The position numbers were made by a program, and so were the translations under genes. From Streptomyces violaceoruber (GTDB taxonomy: Bacteria > Actinomycetota > Actinomycetes > Streptomycetales > Streptomycetaceae), in the NCBI GenBank assembly GCA_000720805.1, contig JODI01000099.1, positions 1 through 35,218 on the forward strand: 35,218 nt of DNA. Reading direction: 5' to 3'. Below the pieces are notes generated by a model that was not told where the DNA came from, did not search any database, and was given only the letters and a program-made list of their open reading frames with translations. Shown piece after piece: positions 1 through 7,789 of the stretch (position 1 is the first letter of the stretch; every line of letters begins with the position of its first letter).

Positions 1-1
1 G

Positions 2-85
2 TTACAGCACCTGCTGGCCACCTGGACCGGCACCTGCCCCACCTGCAGACAACCCACCCCATGGCAGCACTACGACACGACCTAA
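2..85 (+). CDS. C-terminal end of an unidentified protein (cut by window edge)
   Basis: The last 27 codons of a reading frame entering from the left edge and ending at TAA. I chose this frame because its third positions are mostly G or C, unlike the competing frame that ends at position 99. The visible residues include a CPTC motif (Cys-x-x-Cys), as in zinc ribbons, followed by an aromatic tail. One TTA leucine codon, rare in Streptomyces, is the first visible codon. I do not recognise the family. Confidence 0.35.
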   Translation, partial: LQHLLATWTGTCPTCRQPTPWQHYDTT

Positions 86-95
86 CAAAGCCCTA

Positions 96-344
96 CTAGA
101 CGGTGCCGACCTCCTCGGGCCTGGTGGGGGCGGCCGGCGGTTGTGCTCCGGCCGGTTCGTCGGTGGGGTTCTCGACCGGTTCGGCCGTCGGCACGCGCCG
201 CATCAGGACGGCGTAGCCGATGGCCGCGCCCGTCCCGAGCACGGCACACAGCCCCCACAGCCACGCCGCGCCGAAGCGGTCGGGTACTGGTCCACAGCCA
301 CCAGGACTCGCGGGGAAGCCCGGAGACGGTCTCCCGGGCGGCAC
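96..344 (-). CDS. small single-pass membrane protein, hypothetical
   Basis: An 82-residue frame. After a Pro/Gly-rich N-terminus of about 25 residues comes one hydrophobic segment (about residues 27-48, rich in Ala, Leu, Gly and Trp), followed by two arginines and a Pro/Glu/Ala-rich tail of about 35 residues that ends in Thr-Val. This suggests a single-span protein with a disordered tail. The start is uncertain: the GTG at 344 has no obvious ribosome binding site. It is convergent with the partial gene at the left edge. No function is assigned. Confidence 0.5.
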   Translation of the reverse strand: MPPGRPSPGFPASPGGCGPVPDRFGAAWLWGLCAVLGTGAAIGYAVLMRRVPTAEPVENPTDEPAGAQPPAAPTRPEEVGTV

Positions 345-447
345 GTCTCAGGGCGGCGACGGACAAGGCGGATCCCCCACGGGTGTAAGAGGCTCAGAAG
401 CAAAGCACAACTTACGAGGGCCCTGACGGCCCGCTCCACCCAATTAA

Positions 448-519
448 CAGACCCAGCCACAGACCCAGCCACCGATCCGGTCACTGATCCAGTCACCGAT
501 CCGGTCAGTGATCCGGTCA
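448..519. repeat. six imperfect 12-bp tandem repeats
   Basis: Six consecutive 12-bp units in phase. The first two read cagacccagcca, and the later four vary around ccgatccggtca. They lie between the small membrane protein and gpmA and end about 55 bp before the gpmA -10 element. Because 12 is a multiple of three, spurious frames crossing them read as four-residue repeats on both strands, but I see no real gene here. Confidence 0.85.
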
Positions 520-576
520 CCGTGGGCCGAACCGTCCGCCTGCCGAGCGGCCGTACCCACCGTCGAACCCGTGGAT

Positions 577-582
577 TACGCT
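577..582 (+). promoter_or_regulatory. -10 element of a leaderless gpmA transcript
   Basis: TACGCT is followed by 7 nt and then the ATG of gpmA, with no Shine-Dalgarno sequence. This spacing puts the transcription start on or next to the ATG. No good -35 hexamer is visible. Confidence 0.55.
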
Positions 583-589
583 CATCCAC

Positions 590-1351
590 ATGGCCGACGC
601 ACCGTACAAGCTGATCCTCCTCCGCCACGGCGAGAGCGAATGGAACGCGAAGAACCTGTTCACCGGCTGGGTGGACGTCAACCTCAACGAGAAGGGCGAG
701 AAGGAGGCAGTCCGCGGCGGTGAGCTGCTCAAGGACGCCGGCCTGCTCCCCGACGTGGTCCACACGTCCCTCCAGAAGCGCGCCATCCGCACCGCCCAGC
801 TCGCCCTGGAGTCCGCGGATCGCCTCTGGATCCCGGTCCACCGCTCCTGGCGCCTCAACGAACGCCACTACGGCGCCCTCCAGGGCAAGGACAAGGCCCA
901 GACCCTCGCGGAGTTCGGCGAGGAACAGTTCATGCTCTGGCGCCGCTCCTACGACACCCCGCCCCCGCCGCTGGCGACCGACGCGGAGTTCTCCCAGTTC
1001 GACGACCCGCGCTACGCCACGCTCCCGCCGGAGCTGCGCCCGCAGACCGAGTGCCTCAAGGACGTCGTCGTCCGCATGCTCCCGTACTGGTTCGACGGCA
1101 TCGTCCCCGACCTCCTCACCGGCCGCACGGTCCTCGTCGCCGCCCACGGCAACAGCCTCCGCGCCCTGGTGAAGCACCTCGACGGCATCTCCGACGCCGA
1201 CATCACGGGCCTCAACATCCCGACGGGCATCCCCCTGTCCTACGAGCTGGACACGAACTTCAAGCCGGTGACACCGGGCGGCACGTACCTCGACCCTGAG
1301 GCGGCCGCGGCGGCCATCGAGGCGGTCAAGAACCAGGGCAAGAAGAAGTAG
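590..1351 (+). CDS. gpmA: 2,3-bisphosphoglycerate-dependent phosphoglycerate mutase
   Basis: Interconverts 3- and 2-phosphoglycerate in glycolysis and gluconeogenesis, in the cytoplasm. The 253-residue length is normal for the dimeric/tetrameric cofactor-dependent family. The signature RHGESEWN places the phospho-accepting histidine at His13. [12 protein letters not shown] is the conserved substrate-loop motif, and the second catalytic histidine is His186 in AAHGNSLR. The Lys-rich C-terminal tail is typical of the flexible tail of this family. ATG 590 is chosen because the family N-terminus begins there and a -10 element sits 7 nt upstream (leaderless). A strong hairpin terminator follows, so the gene appears monocistronic. 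Confidence 0.97.
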   Translation: MADAPYKLILLRHGESEWNAKNLFTGWVDVNLNEKGEKEAVRGGELLKDAGLLPDVVHTSLQKRAIRTAQLALESADRLWIPVHRSWRLNERHYGALQGKDKAQTLAEFGEEQFMLWRRSYDTPPPPLATDAEFSQFDDPRYATLPPELRPQTECLKDVVVRMLPYWFDGIVPDLLTGRTVLVAAHGNSLRALVKHLDGISDADITGLNIPTGIPLSYELDTNFKPVTPGGTYLDPEAAAAAIEAVKNQGKKK

Positions 1352-1362
1352 GGTTTGCGATC

Positions 1363-1401
1363 ACGCCCCTGAACTGCGCGTATAGCGCGGCTCAGGGGCG
1401 T
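1363..1401 (+). terminator. hairpin terminator after gpmA
   Basis: Perfect 10-bp outer stem (1363-1372 with 1392-1401) around a loop that can form a second short GC stem. It starts 11 bp after the gpmA stop. Confidence 0.75.
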
Positions 1402-1496
1402 CTGTGACGCCCTGCGGGAAGGGGGCGGCTCCTTTTGGCTGCCGGCGCCCGCACAGCGTCCGGGAGGGCGGCCAGGGTGCCAGTGCCGGGACCGAG

Positions 1497-1660
1497 TCAA
1501 CGGGCGTACGTCATCGAGGACTTGATGTTCACGCCGGGCCGGACACCGTTCACCGGCCCCGTCACGCCCAGGTAGGTCCAGCCGTGGTGTCAGCGCCTGC
1601 TGACGTGGCCCGCGCGCTGGAGATTCAGCCCCGGCTTCGACGTGATGCGCCGAAGCCGGG
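1497..1660 (-). pseudogene. remnant of an SH3-like (SH3b) secreted-protein gene
   Basis: On the minus strand the frame ending at 1497 reads GWTYLGVTGPVNGV and then RPGVNIKSSMTYAR before its stop. In the same frame, upstream of an internal TGA at 1590-1592, is KPGLNLQRAG, which resembles the LNLRAGPS motif of bacterial SH3 domains. The two halves are separated by the stop, and no plausible start or signal peptide remains. I read this as a decayed SH3b-type cell-wall or secreted protein. The family assignment is an inference from short motifs. Confidence 0.35.
1630..1660. repeat. 10-bp perfect inverted repeat
   Basis: Arms cccggcttcg (1630-1639) and its complement (1651-1660) enclose an 11-nt loop. 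It lies in the gene-debris region. No T-run follows on either strand, so its role is unclear. Confidence 0.6.
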
Positions 1661-1944
1661 TCCGCCGAGACCGGCACGGCATCGTGGCTCACGGCAACGT
1701 CATGGATCCCCGCTCGCTACGGGAAGCCGATCCCGCAACCAGCGCTTGGAAGCGTCTTGCGGAATTGATCGGGAATGCCTTTGGTGAATTCAACGAGATT
1801 ACGATTTTCGTCATCCTGGAAGCAGTCGCGCGACGATGTCGATTCTCGCTGTGCGCCGGCATCGCTTCCGCCCCGGGCCTCAATGTCTTCGCCATTGCTG
1901 TGGCCGCGTGCCCCTTGTCGCGCTGCTGTTGTCAGTCGGGTTGC
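1661..1944. other. gene-free stretch, lower GC by eye
   Basis: No convincing gene. The open frames here lack Streptomyces codon bias and recognisable motifs. The sequence looks visibly less GC-rich than its surroundings, as expected for decayed or foreign DNA beside the LysR-SDR-F420 genes. Confidence 0.4.
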
Positions 1945-2856
1945 TCAACCGCGCTTTGAAACGGCATCGCTTCCACGCTGCCACATTTCGTAGTTCCCGC
2001 ATTCTGCCGTGATTTCTGCCGTCGCCTGAGCCGCGGTGAAGAAGTCGTCGACCACTGGTGAGGTGCGCGATGCCGCCGCCGCGAGGCACACCTGGTCGGG
2101 CGCCAGATCCGGGATGGGCACGTAGGTGACGTCGGGATGTGAGTAGAACACGGACGCCGAACGGGCCAGGAACGAGATGCCCCGGCCGGCCGCGACATGC
2201 TCGAGTGTCTCGTCCACTCCGCGCACCCGGTACCCGGCGTTGGGGTGCGGGCGGCGGGTGGGCTGTGTGCTCGGGTCGGCATGCCAGAGCAGCGGTTCGC
2301 CGGCCAGGTCGGCCTCGGTGACCTGCTCCTTGCCGGCCAGCCGGTGACCGGCGGGCAGTACCGCCACCCGCGGCTCGGTGTACAGCGGGGCGACGCGCAG
2401 GCCGGCCTCGTCGATGGGCAGCCGCACATAGGCGACGTCGATGCGGCCGTCGAGCAGCATCGGGGCCTGGTCGTCCCCTTCGATCCGCTGCACGTCCACG
2501 ACCACGTCCGGGTGCCGGGTCTCGAACGCCCGCGCCGCCGGGATGACCGGGATGCCGGCCCGGAAACCGACAACCAGTCGCCGGCTGCCGCGGGCGGCCG
2601 CGGACACCCGGCGGCGGACCGCGTGCGCGGAGGCGAGCAGCGGACCGGCGTCGGCCAGCAGCTGTCGGCCCGCGTCGGTCAGCGCTACGCCGTGGCGATC
2701 CCTGGTGAACAGCGAGGCGCCGAGATCCTGCTCGAGCGCGCGGATCTGCCGGCTGAGCACCGGCTGCGCGATATGCAGCTCATCGGCGGCGCGGCCGAAG
2801 TGCAACTGGTCGGCCACGGCGGCGAAGTAACGCAATTTGCGCAGGTCCAGGTCCAT
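1945..2856 (-). CDS. LysR-family transcriptional regulator
   Basis: A 303-residue LysR regulator. The N-terminal winged helix-turn-helix occupies about residues 1-60: LRYFAAVADQLHFGRAA, then QPVLSRQIRALEQDLG, then the LFTR wing. The effector-binding domain covers about 90-290. The normal length and intact HTH suggest it is functional. The start is preceded by GGGAG at a good distance. It is divergent from the SDR gene at 3065, and a GGTGAT-N11-ATCACC operator lies just upstream of its own start. This is the classic LysR layout, with autoregulation and control of the divergent gene. The SDR and F420 genes are the likely targets; the inducer is unknown. Confidence 0.93.
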   Translation of the reverse strand: MDLDLRKLRYFAAVADQLHFGRAADELHIAQPVLSRQIRALEQDLGASLFTRDRHGVALTDAGRQLLADAGPLLASAHAVRRRVSAAARGSRRLVVGFRAGIPVIPAARAFETRHPDVVVDVQRIEGDDQAPMLLDGRIDVAYVRLPIDEAGLRVAPLYTEPRVAVLPAGHRLAGKEQVTEADLAGEPLLWHADPSTQPTRRPHPNAGYRVRGVDETLEHVAAGRGISFLARSASVFYSHPDVTYVPIPDLAPDQVCLAAAASRTSPVVDDFFTAAQATAEITAECGNYEMWQRGSDAVSKRG

Positions 2857-2871
2857 GGCGTCTCCCAGTCC

Positions 2872-2894
2872 GGTGATGCCTCCAGGGTATCACC
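2872..2894. promoter_or_regulatory. LysR-type operator (T-N11-A palindrome)
   Basis: GGTGAT and ATCACC are perfect complementary arms separated by exactly 11 nt, fitting the T-N11-A rule for LysR boxes. It lies 16-38 bp upstream of the LysR start codon, within the divergent LysR/SDR intergenic region. Confidence 0.65.
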
Positions 2895-3064
2895 ACGGCT
2901 AAAAGAAGTCTTGGACGCCCACTCGGGAAAATGGCAACCTGAATAGGTGCCTATGGGGGCCGAAGCGAATTCGGCACAAGAATTCGACATCGGGACTTGA
3001 TGGCAGGCCCCAGGCCCAGAATGAGCACGCTGTTTCGGATACCCATCAATTCAACGGAGTGATC

Positions 3065-3799
3065 GTGGGAAAGCTCGATGGCAAGGTAGCGGTGATCACC
3101 GGCGGATCCACCGGCATGGCACTGGCCGGCGCCAAGCTGTTCGTCGAGGAAGGAGCGCACGTCTTCATCCAGGCCCGGCGGCAGGAGGCACTGGACGACG
3201 CCGTCAAGCTGATCGGCCGCAACGTCACCGCCGTCCAGGGTGACGCGGCCGAACTGGACGACCTGGACCGCTTGTACGACACCGTCAAGCGCGAAAAGGG
3301 CTCGATCGACGTGCTGTGGGCCAGCGCCGGGATGGGTGAACCCGCCGCCCTCGGCGAGATCACCGAGGAACAGTTCCACCGCGCCTTCTCGCTCAACGCG
3401 CGCGGCACCCTGTTCACCGTGCAGAAGGCGCTGCCACTGCTCAACGACGGTGCCTCGATCCTCATGACCGGATCGAACGCTTCGCTCAGGGGCTACCCGG
3501 GGTGGAGTGTGTATGCGGGAAGCAAGGCCGTGCAGCAGGCGTGGGCCCGTGTGTGGCTGAACGAGTTGAGGGACAGGCGGATCCGGGTGAACGTGCTGAC
3601 CCCCGGCGCCATCGTCACCGCCATGCAGGCGGAGGCGCTCGGCGAGGAGGGGTTGCGGCAGTTCGAGTCCCTGGTCCCGCGGGGCGAGATGGGCCGCCCC
3701 GAGGAGGTCGCGACGGTCGCGCTGTTCCTCGCCTCGGACGACTCAAGCTATGTGAACGGGCTGGAACTGACCACGGACGGCGGCATGACGGTGATCTGA
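3065..3799 (+). CDS. short-chain dehydrogenase/reductase (SDR)
   Basis: Classical-length SDR (244 residues from GTG 3065), probably an NAD(P)(H)-dependent oxidoreductase. The Rossmann glycine motif reads TGGSTGMA instead of the usual TGxxxGxG, so the last Gly is Ala. The NNAG region reads WASAG. The catalytic set is present: Ser in MTGSNAS, then YAGSK with Tyr 13 residues later. A conserved PG motif (TPGAIVT) and the C-terminal TTDGGM are also present. GTG 3065 is preferred over GTG 3059 because GGAG ends 5 nt before it. Divergent from LysR and upstream of the F420 genes. Substrate unknown. Confidence 0.9.
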   Translation: MGKLDGKVAVITGGSTGMALAGAKLFVEEGAHVFIQARRQEALDDAVKLIGRNVTAVQGDAAELDDLDRLYDTVKREKGSIDVLWASAGMGEPAALGEITEEQFHRAFSLNARGTLFTVQKALPLLNDGASILMTGSNASLRGYPGWSVYAGSKAVQQAWARVWLNELRDRRIRVNVLTPGAIVTAMQAEALGEEGLRQFESLVPRGEMGRPEEVATVALFLASDDSSYVNGLELTTDGGMTVI

Positions 3800-3810
3800 A
3801 CACACACACC

Positions 3811-3828
3811 GGTATGCGCGGGCATACC
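3811..3828 (+). terminator. weak hairpin after the SDR gene
   Basis: A 7-bp stem (ggtatgc/gcatacc) with a 4-nt loop, 11 bp past the SDR stop. There is no T-run, so termination is only possible. Confidence 0.35.
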
Positions 3829-3996
3829 CGCCAGAACCCAGTCGCCACAACGAACTGATCTCGAACGCAGACATCCGCAACACGCCGAAGTGTTGCGCGG
3901 GCGCCGAATTCGCGTGCTGTCGATGATTCGTGGACACCGGTCGGTGTCTGCTGGTGAAGCAGTGTCATTCGCGAAGCAAAGCTCTGGAGGAAATTC

Positions 3997-4128
3997 GTGA
4001 GCGACCTATCGCCGGCCTGCCGACGCGTGATCGATGTGCTGGCCGGCATCACCGATGACCAACTGGCCGGCGCCACCCCGCCGGGGAAAGGCACGGCAGT
4101 TTGGCCGAGGCCGAAGCCCTGCGCCTGA
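3997..4128 (+). pseudogene. truncated maleylpyruvate-isomerase-like (TIGR03086/MDMPI N-terminal) gene
   Basis: A GTG start with a strong GGAGG 6 nt upstream opens a 43-codon frame containing RRVIDVLAGITDDQLAGATP. This matches the opening helix of TIGR03086/MDMPI-type DinB-like proteins (about 190-200 residues). After the ATP turn the similarity stops, and the frame ends at TGA within about 15 codons. The body of the domain is missing, so an internal deletion is likely. Intact relatives are mycothiol-dependent DinB-type proteins. The family call rests on about 20 residues. Confidence 0.5.
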
Positions 4129-4182
4129 CCCGGCACGAACGAGACAGAGTGACACCTCGAGAACAGGAAGAGAGCACACCTC

Positions 4183-4806
4183 ATGAGCAGCATCACCCTC
4201 ATCGGTACGGGGAACATGGCCCGTACCATCGGCACGCTCGCGGTGGCGGGCGGCAACACCGTCGAGGTCATGGGACGCGATCAGTCCAAGGCCGATGACC
4301 TGGCCAAGGCTCTGGGCGGCGGCGCGACGACGGGCGAGTGGGGCGCCGTCCCGGCCGGGGACATCGTCATCACGGCCCTGTTGTACGACGGTGTCGTTCC
4401 GGTCGTCGCCGAGTACGGAGACGCCCTCGCGGACAAGGTCATCGTCGACATCAGCAACCCCTTCAACGCCACGTTCGACGGGCTGGCCCACAGCGAGGAG
4501 ACCTCGATCGCGCAGGAAGTCGCCAAGGTGGCCCCGGCCGGCGCCGGCGTGGTGAAGGCGTTCAACACCATCTTCCGTAATGTCCTGGAGAAGGGCCGGC
4601 CCGACGTCTTCATCGCCGGCGACAATGCGCAGGCCAAGGCGGGCGTGGCGGAATTCGTCGAGAGCCTCGGACTGCGCCCGCTGGACGTCGGCGGCCTGAA
4701 AATGGCGCACTGGCTGGAAGGAATGGGCGTGGTCACGGTGGGCCTCGCCGGCAACGGGGTCGGCCACTGGGACTTCGCCCTCGGCGTCAACGAATTCACC
4801 GGCTGA
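4183..4806 (+). CDS. NADPH-dependent F420 reductase-like (NAD(P)-binding) protein
   Basis: A 207-residue protein of the F420H2:NADP oxidoreductase-like family. A Rossmann motif LIGTGNMARTIG lies at the N-terminus (about residues 5-16), followed by a second-strand MGRDQSKA in which Arg could contact the NADP 2'-phosphate. IVDISNPFN and VKAFNTIFRNV (about 87-130) are typical of this family. Family members pass hydride between NADP(H) and cofactor F420. An AGGAAGAG ribosome site precedes the ATG. It is followed by an F420-dependent oxidoreductase, which supports a role in supplying or draining reduced F420. Some relatives are annotated only as NAD(P)-binding proteins, so F420 use is inferred. 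Confidence 0.82.
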   Translation: MSSITLIGTGNMARTIGTLAVAGGNTVEVMGRDQSKADDLAKALGGGATTGEWGAVPAGDIVITALLYDGVVPVVAEYGDALADKVIVDISNPFNATFDGLAHSEETSIAQEVAKVAPAGAGVVKAFNTIFRNVLEKGRPDVFIAGDNAQAKAGVAEFVESLGLRPLDVGGLKMAHWLEGMGVVTVGLAGNGVGHWDFALGVNEFTG

Positions 4807-4930
4807 GCCCCCGGCGCCGAGTAGTCGGCGAACAGGGCGGCGTGCGCCCTGGCAATGGTTGACGGATCACCGACTCGCCGATGTCGGGTATCGACGTTGG
4901 CGAACGATCCTGCTTGAGGAGACTCCCGCG

Positions 4931-5836
4931 ATGAAGCTCGGTCTAGTGATTCCCATTGTCGGGCCCGCCGTCAGCGGCGCCCCCGGCCTGAGCGCGTTCT
5001 GCCGCGGACTCGAGGACCTTGGCTACGACACCCTGTGGATCGGCGATCGTCTGGTCACGCCGGTTGATGTGGACAGCGGCTATCTGGGCCAGGGGCCGCA
5101 GATGACCCGCTCCCTCGATCCGGTGCTGCTGTTGACCGTCGCCGCGGCGGCGACTAGCCGGATGCGCCTGAACACCAGCACGCTCAGCACGTTCTACTAC
5201 GAGCCGCCGCACCTGGCCCGACTGCTGACCACGCTCGACGTGCTCAGCGGCGGCCGCCTTGGCCTTGGTGTGGGGCTGGGGTGGATGAAGCAGGAGTACG
5301 ACATCGCCCGCAACGCGGACTGGCACCGGCGCGGCAGGATGCTCGATGACATGCTGGCGTTCCTGCACGCGTGGTGGACGACCAATCCCGTGTCCTGGGA
5401 CAGCGAGTTCCTCACCTTGCCACCGGTCCACGCCGACCTGCGTCCGGTCCAGGCGGGCGGGCCACCCATCTGGATCGGCGGTGCCAGCGAGGCCGCGATG
5501 CGCCGGGTCGGCCGCAGCGGGGTCGGCTGGCTCGGGTTCGACGGGCCGGTGCCGGCCGCCGCGTCGGGCAACGGTCGGGACGAGGGCGTCGACCGCCTGT
5601 GGTCGATCGCGCGCCGAGCGGCGCAGGACGCCGGCCGCGATCCCGACGCGCTGAAGACGGCCATGCGGATCAACCTCGAACCGGGCACGTCCGTCGGCTC
5701 GCTCGCGGACAAGTTGCTGCGGTACGCCGAGTCCGGTGTTGATGAGGCGTACTTCGATGCCTTCGCGATGTTCACCAGCCTTGACCAGATGCTCGACTTC
5801 GCCAGCCAGGTGATCGCGCGTACCGGCCGGGTGTGA
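4931..5836 (+). CDS. LLM-class F420-dependent oxidoreductase (TIGR03619-like)
   Basis: A luciferase-like monooxygenase-fold (TIM barrel) protein of 301 residues. Landmarks are the N-terminal strand MKLGLVIPIV, LGYDTLWIGDRL, the central ATLDVLSGGRLGLGVGLGW-type segment (TTLDVLSGGR then LGLGVGLGWMKQEY), and PPIWIGGASEAAMRR. These match the Rv2161c-type F420-dependent subfamily, which performs two-electron reductions or oxidations with F420H2/F420. ATG 4931 is chosen over an upstream in-frame TTG because GAGGAG sits 7-8 nt before it. Likely partner of the preceding F420 reductase-like protein. Substrate unknown. Confidence 0.88.
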   Translation: MKLGLVIPIVGPAVSGAPGLSAFCRGLEDLGYDTLWIGDRLVTPVDVDSGYLGQGPQMTRSLDPVLLLTVAAAATSRMRLNTSTLSTFYYEPPHLARLLTTLDVLSGGRLGLGVGLGWMKQEYDIARNADWHRRGRMLDDMLAFLHAWWTTNPVSWDSEFLTLPPVHADLRPVQAGGPPIWIGGASEAAMRRVGRSGVGWLGFDGPVPAAASGNGRDEGVDRLWSIARRAAQDAGRDPDALKTAMRINLEPGTSVGSLADKLLRYAESGVDEAYFDAFAMFTSLDQMLDFASQVIARTGRV

Positions 5837-6002
5837 CCACCGAGGAAACGACGGAATCGGCTGCCACGGACGCATCGACCCGCGTGGTGTGCGATCCGAC
5901 TTGACAGTCTGTCTCTCAGTCGGTGTGTGTAGCCTGGCCCGGGAAGCGGCCCTTGCCTGCGGCCTTCCAGAAGAGGAAGATCCCTCCGATCAAGGAGGCG
6001 TG

Positions 6003-6317
6003 ATGTTGCGGTTCATGGACTGGTCCGTGGTCGCGATGGGATGTGTGCTGGTCCTCGCAAGCCTGGGCAGCCGATGGTGGGAGCGCGTCAAGGCTCCCAA
6101 GGGGCAGGGCCTCGACCAGGGCATGCGCTTCTTCTGGGCATGGCTCCCCCTTCTCACGGGCCTGGGGATGATCGCGGCCAAGGTGCCGGGCCTGTTGCGT
6201 GCGCCCTACACGGTTGTGGAGATTGTTGACGCGCTCAACTTTGTGACGGCGGTCGTGGTGCTCGTCATCGCCGTCCGGTTGGGGCGTCGCGTCTTCCGGG
6301 CGCGCACCATCACATGA
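6003..6317 (+). CDS. small three-span membrane protein, hypothetical
   Basis: A 104-residue protein with an excellent ribosome site (AAGGAGG) before ATG 6003. Three hydrophobic segments are visible: about 5-22 (WSVVAMGCVLVLASLG), 44-62 (FFWAWLPLLTGLGMIAA) and 74-93 (LNFVTAVVVLVIAVRLG), ending in an Arg-rich tail. I do not recognise the family. A possible promoter with TTGACA at 5901 lies about 100 bp upstream, but no well-spaced -10 accompanies it. It is read in the same direction as the F420 genes but separated from them by 166 bp. Confidence 0.7.
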   Translation: MLRFMDWSVVAMGCVLVLASLGSRWWERVKAPKGQGLDQGMRFFWAWLPLLTGLGMIAAKVPGLLRAPYTVVEIVDALNFVTAVVVLVIAVRLGRRVFRARTIT

Positions 6318-6482
6318 CGGCTACGGCCGTGGTCCCCGCGCGGAGCCATGGGTAGCGGCCCGGCAGCCGCACCGGTGGAGTGACCGGTACGGGGCCGGGC
6401 GGGATCACGCCGAAGGCTGCCGCACCCCCCGGCTCCCCCGCACCCCGGGAACACCCGCTGCCCCACCCCACGTTGCCCCCAC

Positions 6483-7358
6483 ATGACGACCAACACGGCG
6501 CGGCCCGGCGTACTCCGATACACCGCCTTCTCCAGTGACCCCGAAGGCGGGAACCCCGCCGGTGTCGTTCTGGACGCCAGTGCGCTGGACGACGCCGACA
6601 TGCTGGCCATCGCCGCCGAGCTCGGATATTCGGAGTCGGCGTTTCTGACCGCGCCTCCGGAGGGACTCGGTGGCCGGGAAGGTCGGGCTTACACCATCCG
6701 TTTCTTCAGTCCCAAGGCCGAGGTGTCGTTCTGTGGGCACGCCACCGTGGCCACCGCTCTGGCGCTTGCCGAACGGACGGGACCAGGAGAGTTGGTGTTC
6801 GCGACGCAGGCCGGCACCGTGCCGGTGGAGGTGGTCGAGGAGGGCGGGGTGCTGCGGGCCACGCTTACCAGCGTGGAGCCGTACCTCGAGGAGATCGCCG
6901 ACGGCGACCTCGCGGAGGCGCTCGGCGCGCTCGGCTGGCCTGCCGCCGATCTCGACCTGGCCTTTGCGCCCCGTATCGCCTTCGCGGGGGCCCGTCACCT
7001 CGTTCTCGCGGCGGCGACACGGGCCCGCCTCGCGGATCTCGCGTACGACTTCGCGCGCCTCGAAGCGCTCATGCACCGCCTGGACCTGACCACTGTTCAG
7101 CTGGTGTGGCGGGAGTCGGCCACCGTCTTCCACGTCCGTGACCCGTTCCCCGTCGGCGGCGTCGTCGAGGACCCGGCGACCGGTGCCGCGGCCGCCGCGT
7201 TCGGGGCGTACGCCCGCGAGCTCGGCCTGGTTCCCGAGGACGCCGTCCTCACCCTGCACCAGGGCGAGGACCTGGGCCGCCCCGGCGAGCTCACGGTGAC
7301 GCTGCGCGCGGGTGACCCGCGGGTCCGGGTCAGTGGCGCGGGAGCTCGTATCGGCTGA
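6483..7358 (+). CDS. PhzF-family protein (isomerase/epimerase fold)
   Basis: A 291-residue member of the PhzF family, related to DHHA isomerase of phenazine synthesis and to diaminopimelate epimerases. Conserved motifs are GNPAGVV (about 23-29), SESAFLT with the candidate catalytic Glu (about 51), FSPKAEVSFCGHATVATA (about 76-93) and EDPATGAAAAAFGAY (about 239-253). No phenazine genes are nearby, so its substrate is unknown; most Streptomyces copies are stand-alone. No Shine-Dalgarno sequence is visible before the ATG, so it may be leaderless. Its 3' end overlaps the convergent small gene by 29 bp. Confidence 0.92.
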   Translation: MTTNTARPGVLRYTAFSSDPEGGNPAGVVLDASALDDADMLAIAAELGYSESAFLTAPPEGLGGREGRAYTIRFFSPKAEVSFCGHATVATALALAERTGPGELVFATQAGTVPVEVVEEGGVLRATLTSVEPYLEEIADGDLAEALGALGWPAADLDLAFAPRIAFAGARHLVLAAATRARLADLAYDFARLEALMHRLDLTTVQLVWRESATVFHVRDPFPVGGVVEDPATGAAAAAFGAYARELGLVPEDAVLTLHQGEDLGRPGELTVTLRAGDPRVRVSGAGARIG

Positions 7359-7605
7359 GGTGTCCGGCGGGTTCCTGTGCCGGGGCCCCGGCGAGGCGGT
7401 GGAACGCCTGAGTGGTGGCCGGGTGGGCGAGCTCGTCCAGAAGGTGGCGCCAGTCGGGGTCGGCGGCGGTGGAGTGGGCCAGGTCCCAGGCCGTGAGCAG
7501 CGGGGTCAGGTTGCTCTCGACCGGGGCCCTGGTCGGGGCCTCGGCCGGCACTGCCGTCGTCGTGTCCGTGATGGTGTCCGGCTTCGAGGGGGCGAGCTGC
7601 TTCAT
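7330..7605 (-). CDS. small hypothetical protein
   Basis: A 91-residue protein with consistently G/C third positions and a good ribosome site (GGAAGGA) 7-8 nt before ATG. A Thr/Pro/Ala-rich N-terminal third is followed by a probably helical region, TAWDLAHSTAADPDW and LLDELAHPATTQAFHRLAG. No signal peptide or membrane span. Its end overlaps the convergent phzF-like gene by 29 bp. I do not recognise the family. Confidence 0.65.
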   Translation of the reverse strand: MKQLAPSKPDTITDTTTAVPAEAPTRAPVESNLTPLLTAWDLAHSTAADPDWRHLLDELAHPATTQAFHRLAGAPAQEPAGHLSRYELPRH

Positions 7606-7789
7606 GGGAGATTCCTTCCGGACGGGGCTGCCCCAACCTTGGGGATCCGTTGGGCTCGAGGCACAACGATGCCGTCGTCCGGTTGCCGGAGCGATGGAGT
7701 GGGCCGCCGTATCGAGGGTGTAGGTAGCCGCACCCGGCGAGGGCTGTCTCCCCCCTTCCGCGGCGCAGGGCGCTCGGCCTCCGGTGCCG

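Noticed and set aside
1642..1959. Plus-strand frame of 105 codons in the debris zone
   Set aside because: No Streptomyces codon bias and no recognisable motif.
2967..2985. GAATTCGGCACAAG word resembling a cDNA cloning adapter
   Set aside because: It differs from the adapter, is surrounded by normal genomic sequence, and fits chance; no vector sequence adjoins it.
5901..5935. TTGACA...TAGCCT promoter ahead of the small membrane protein
   Set aside because: The spacing is about 23 bp, too long for a normal promoter; kept only as a remark.
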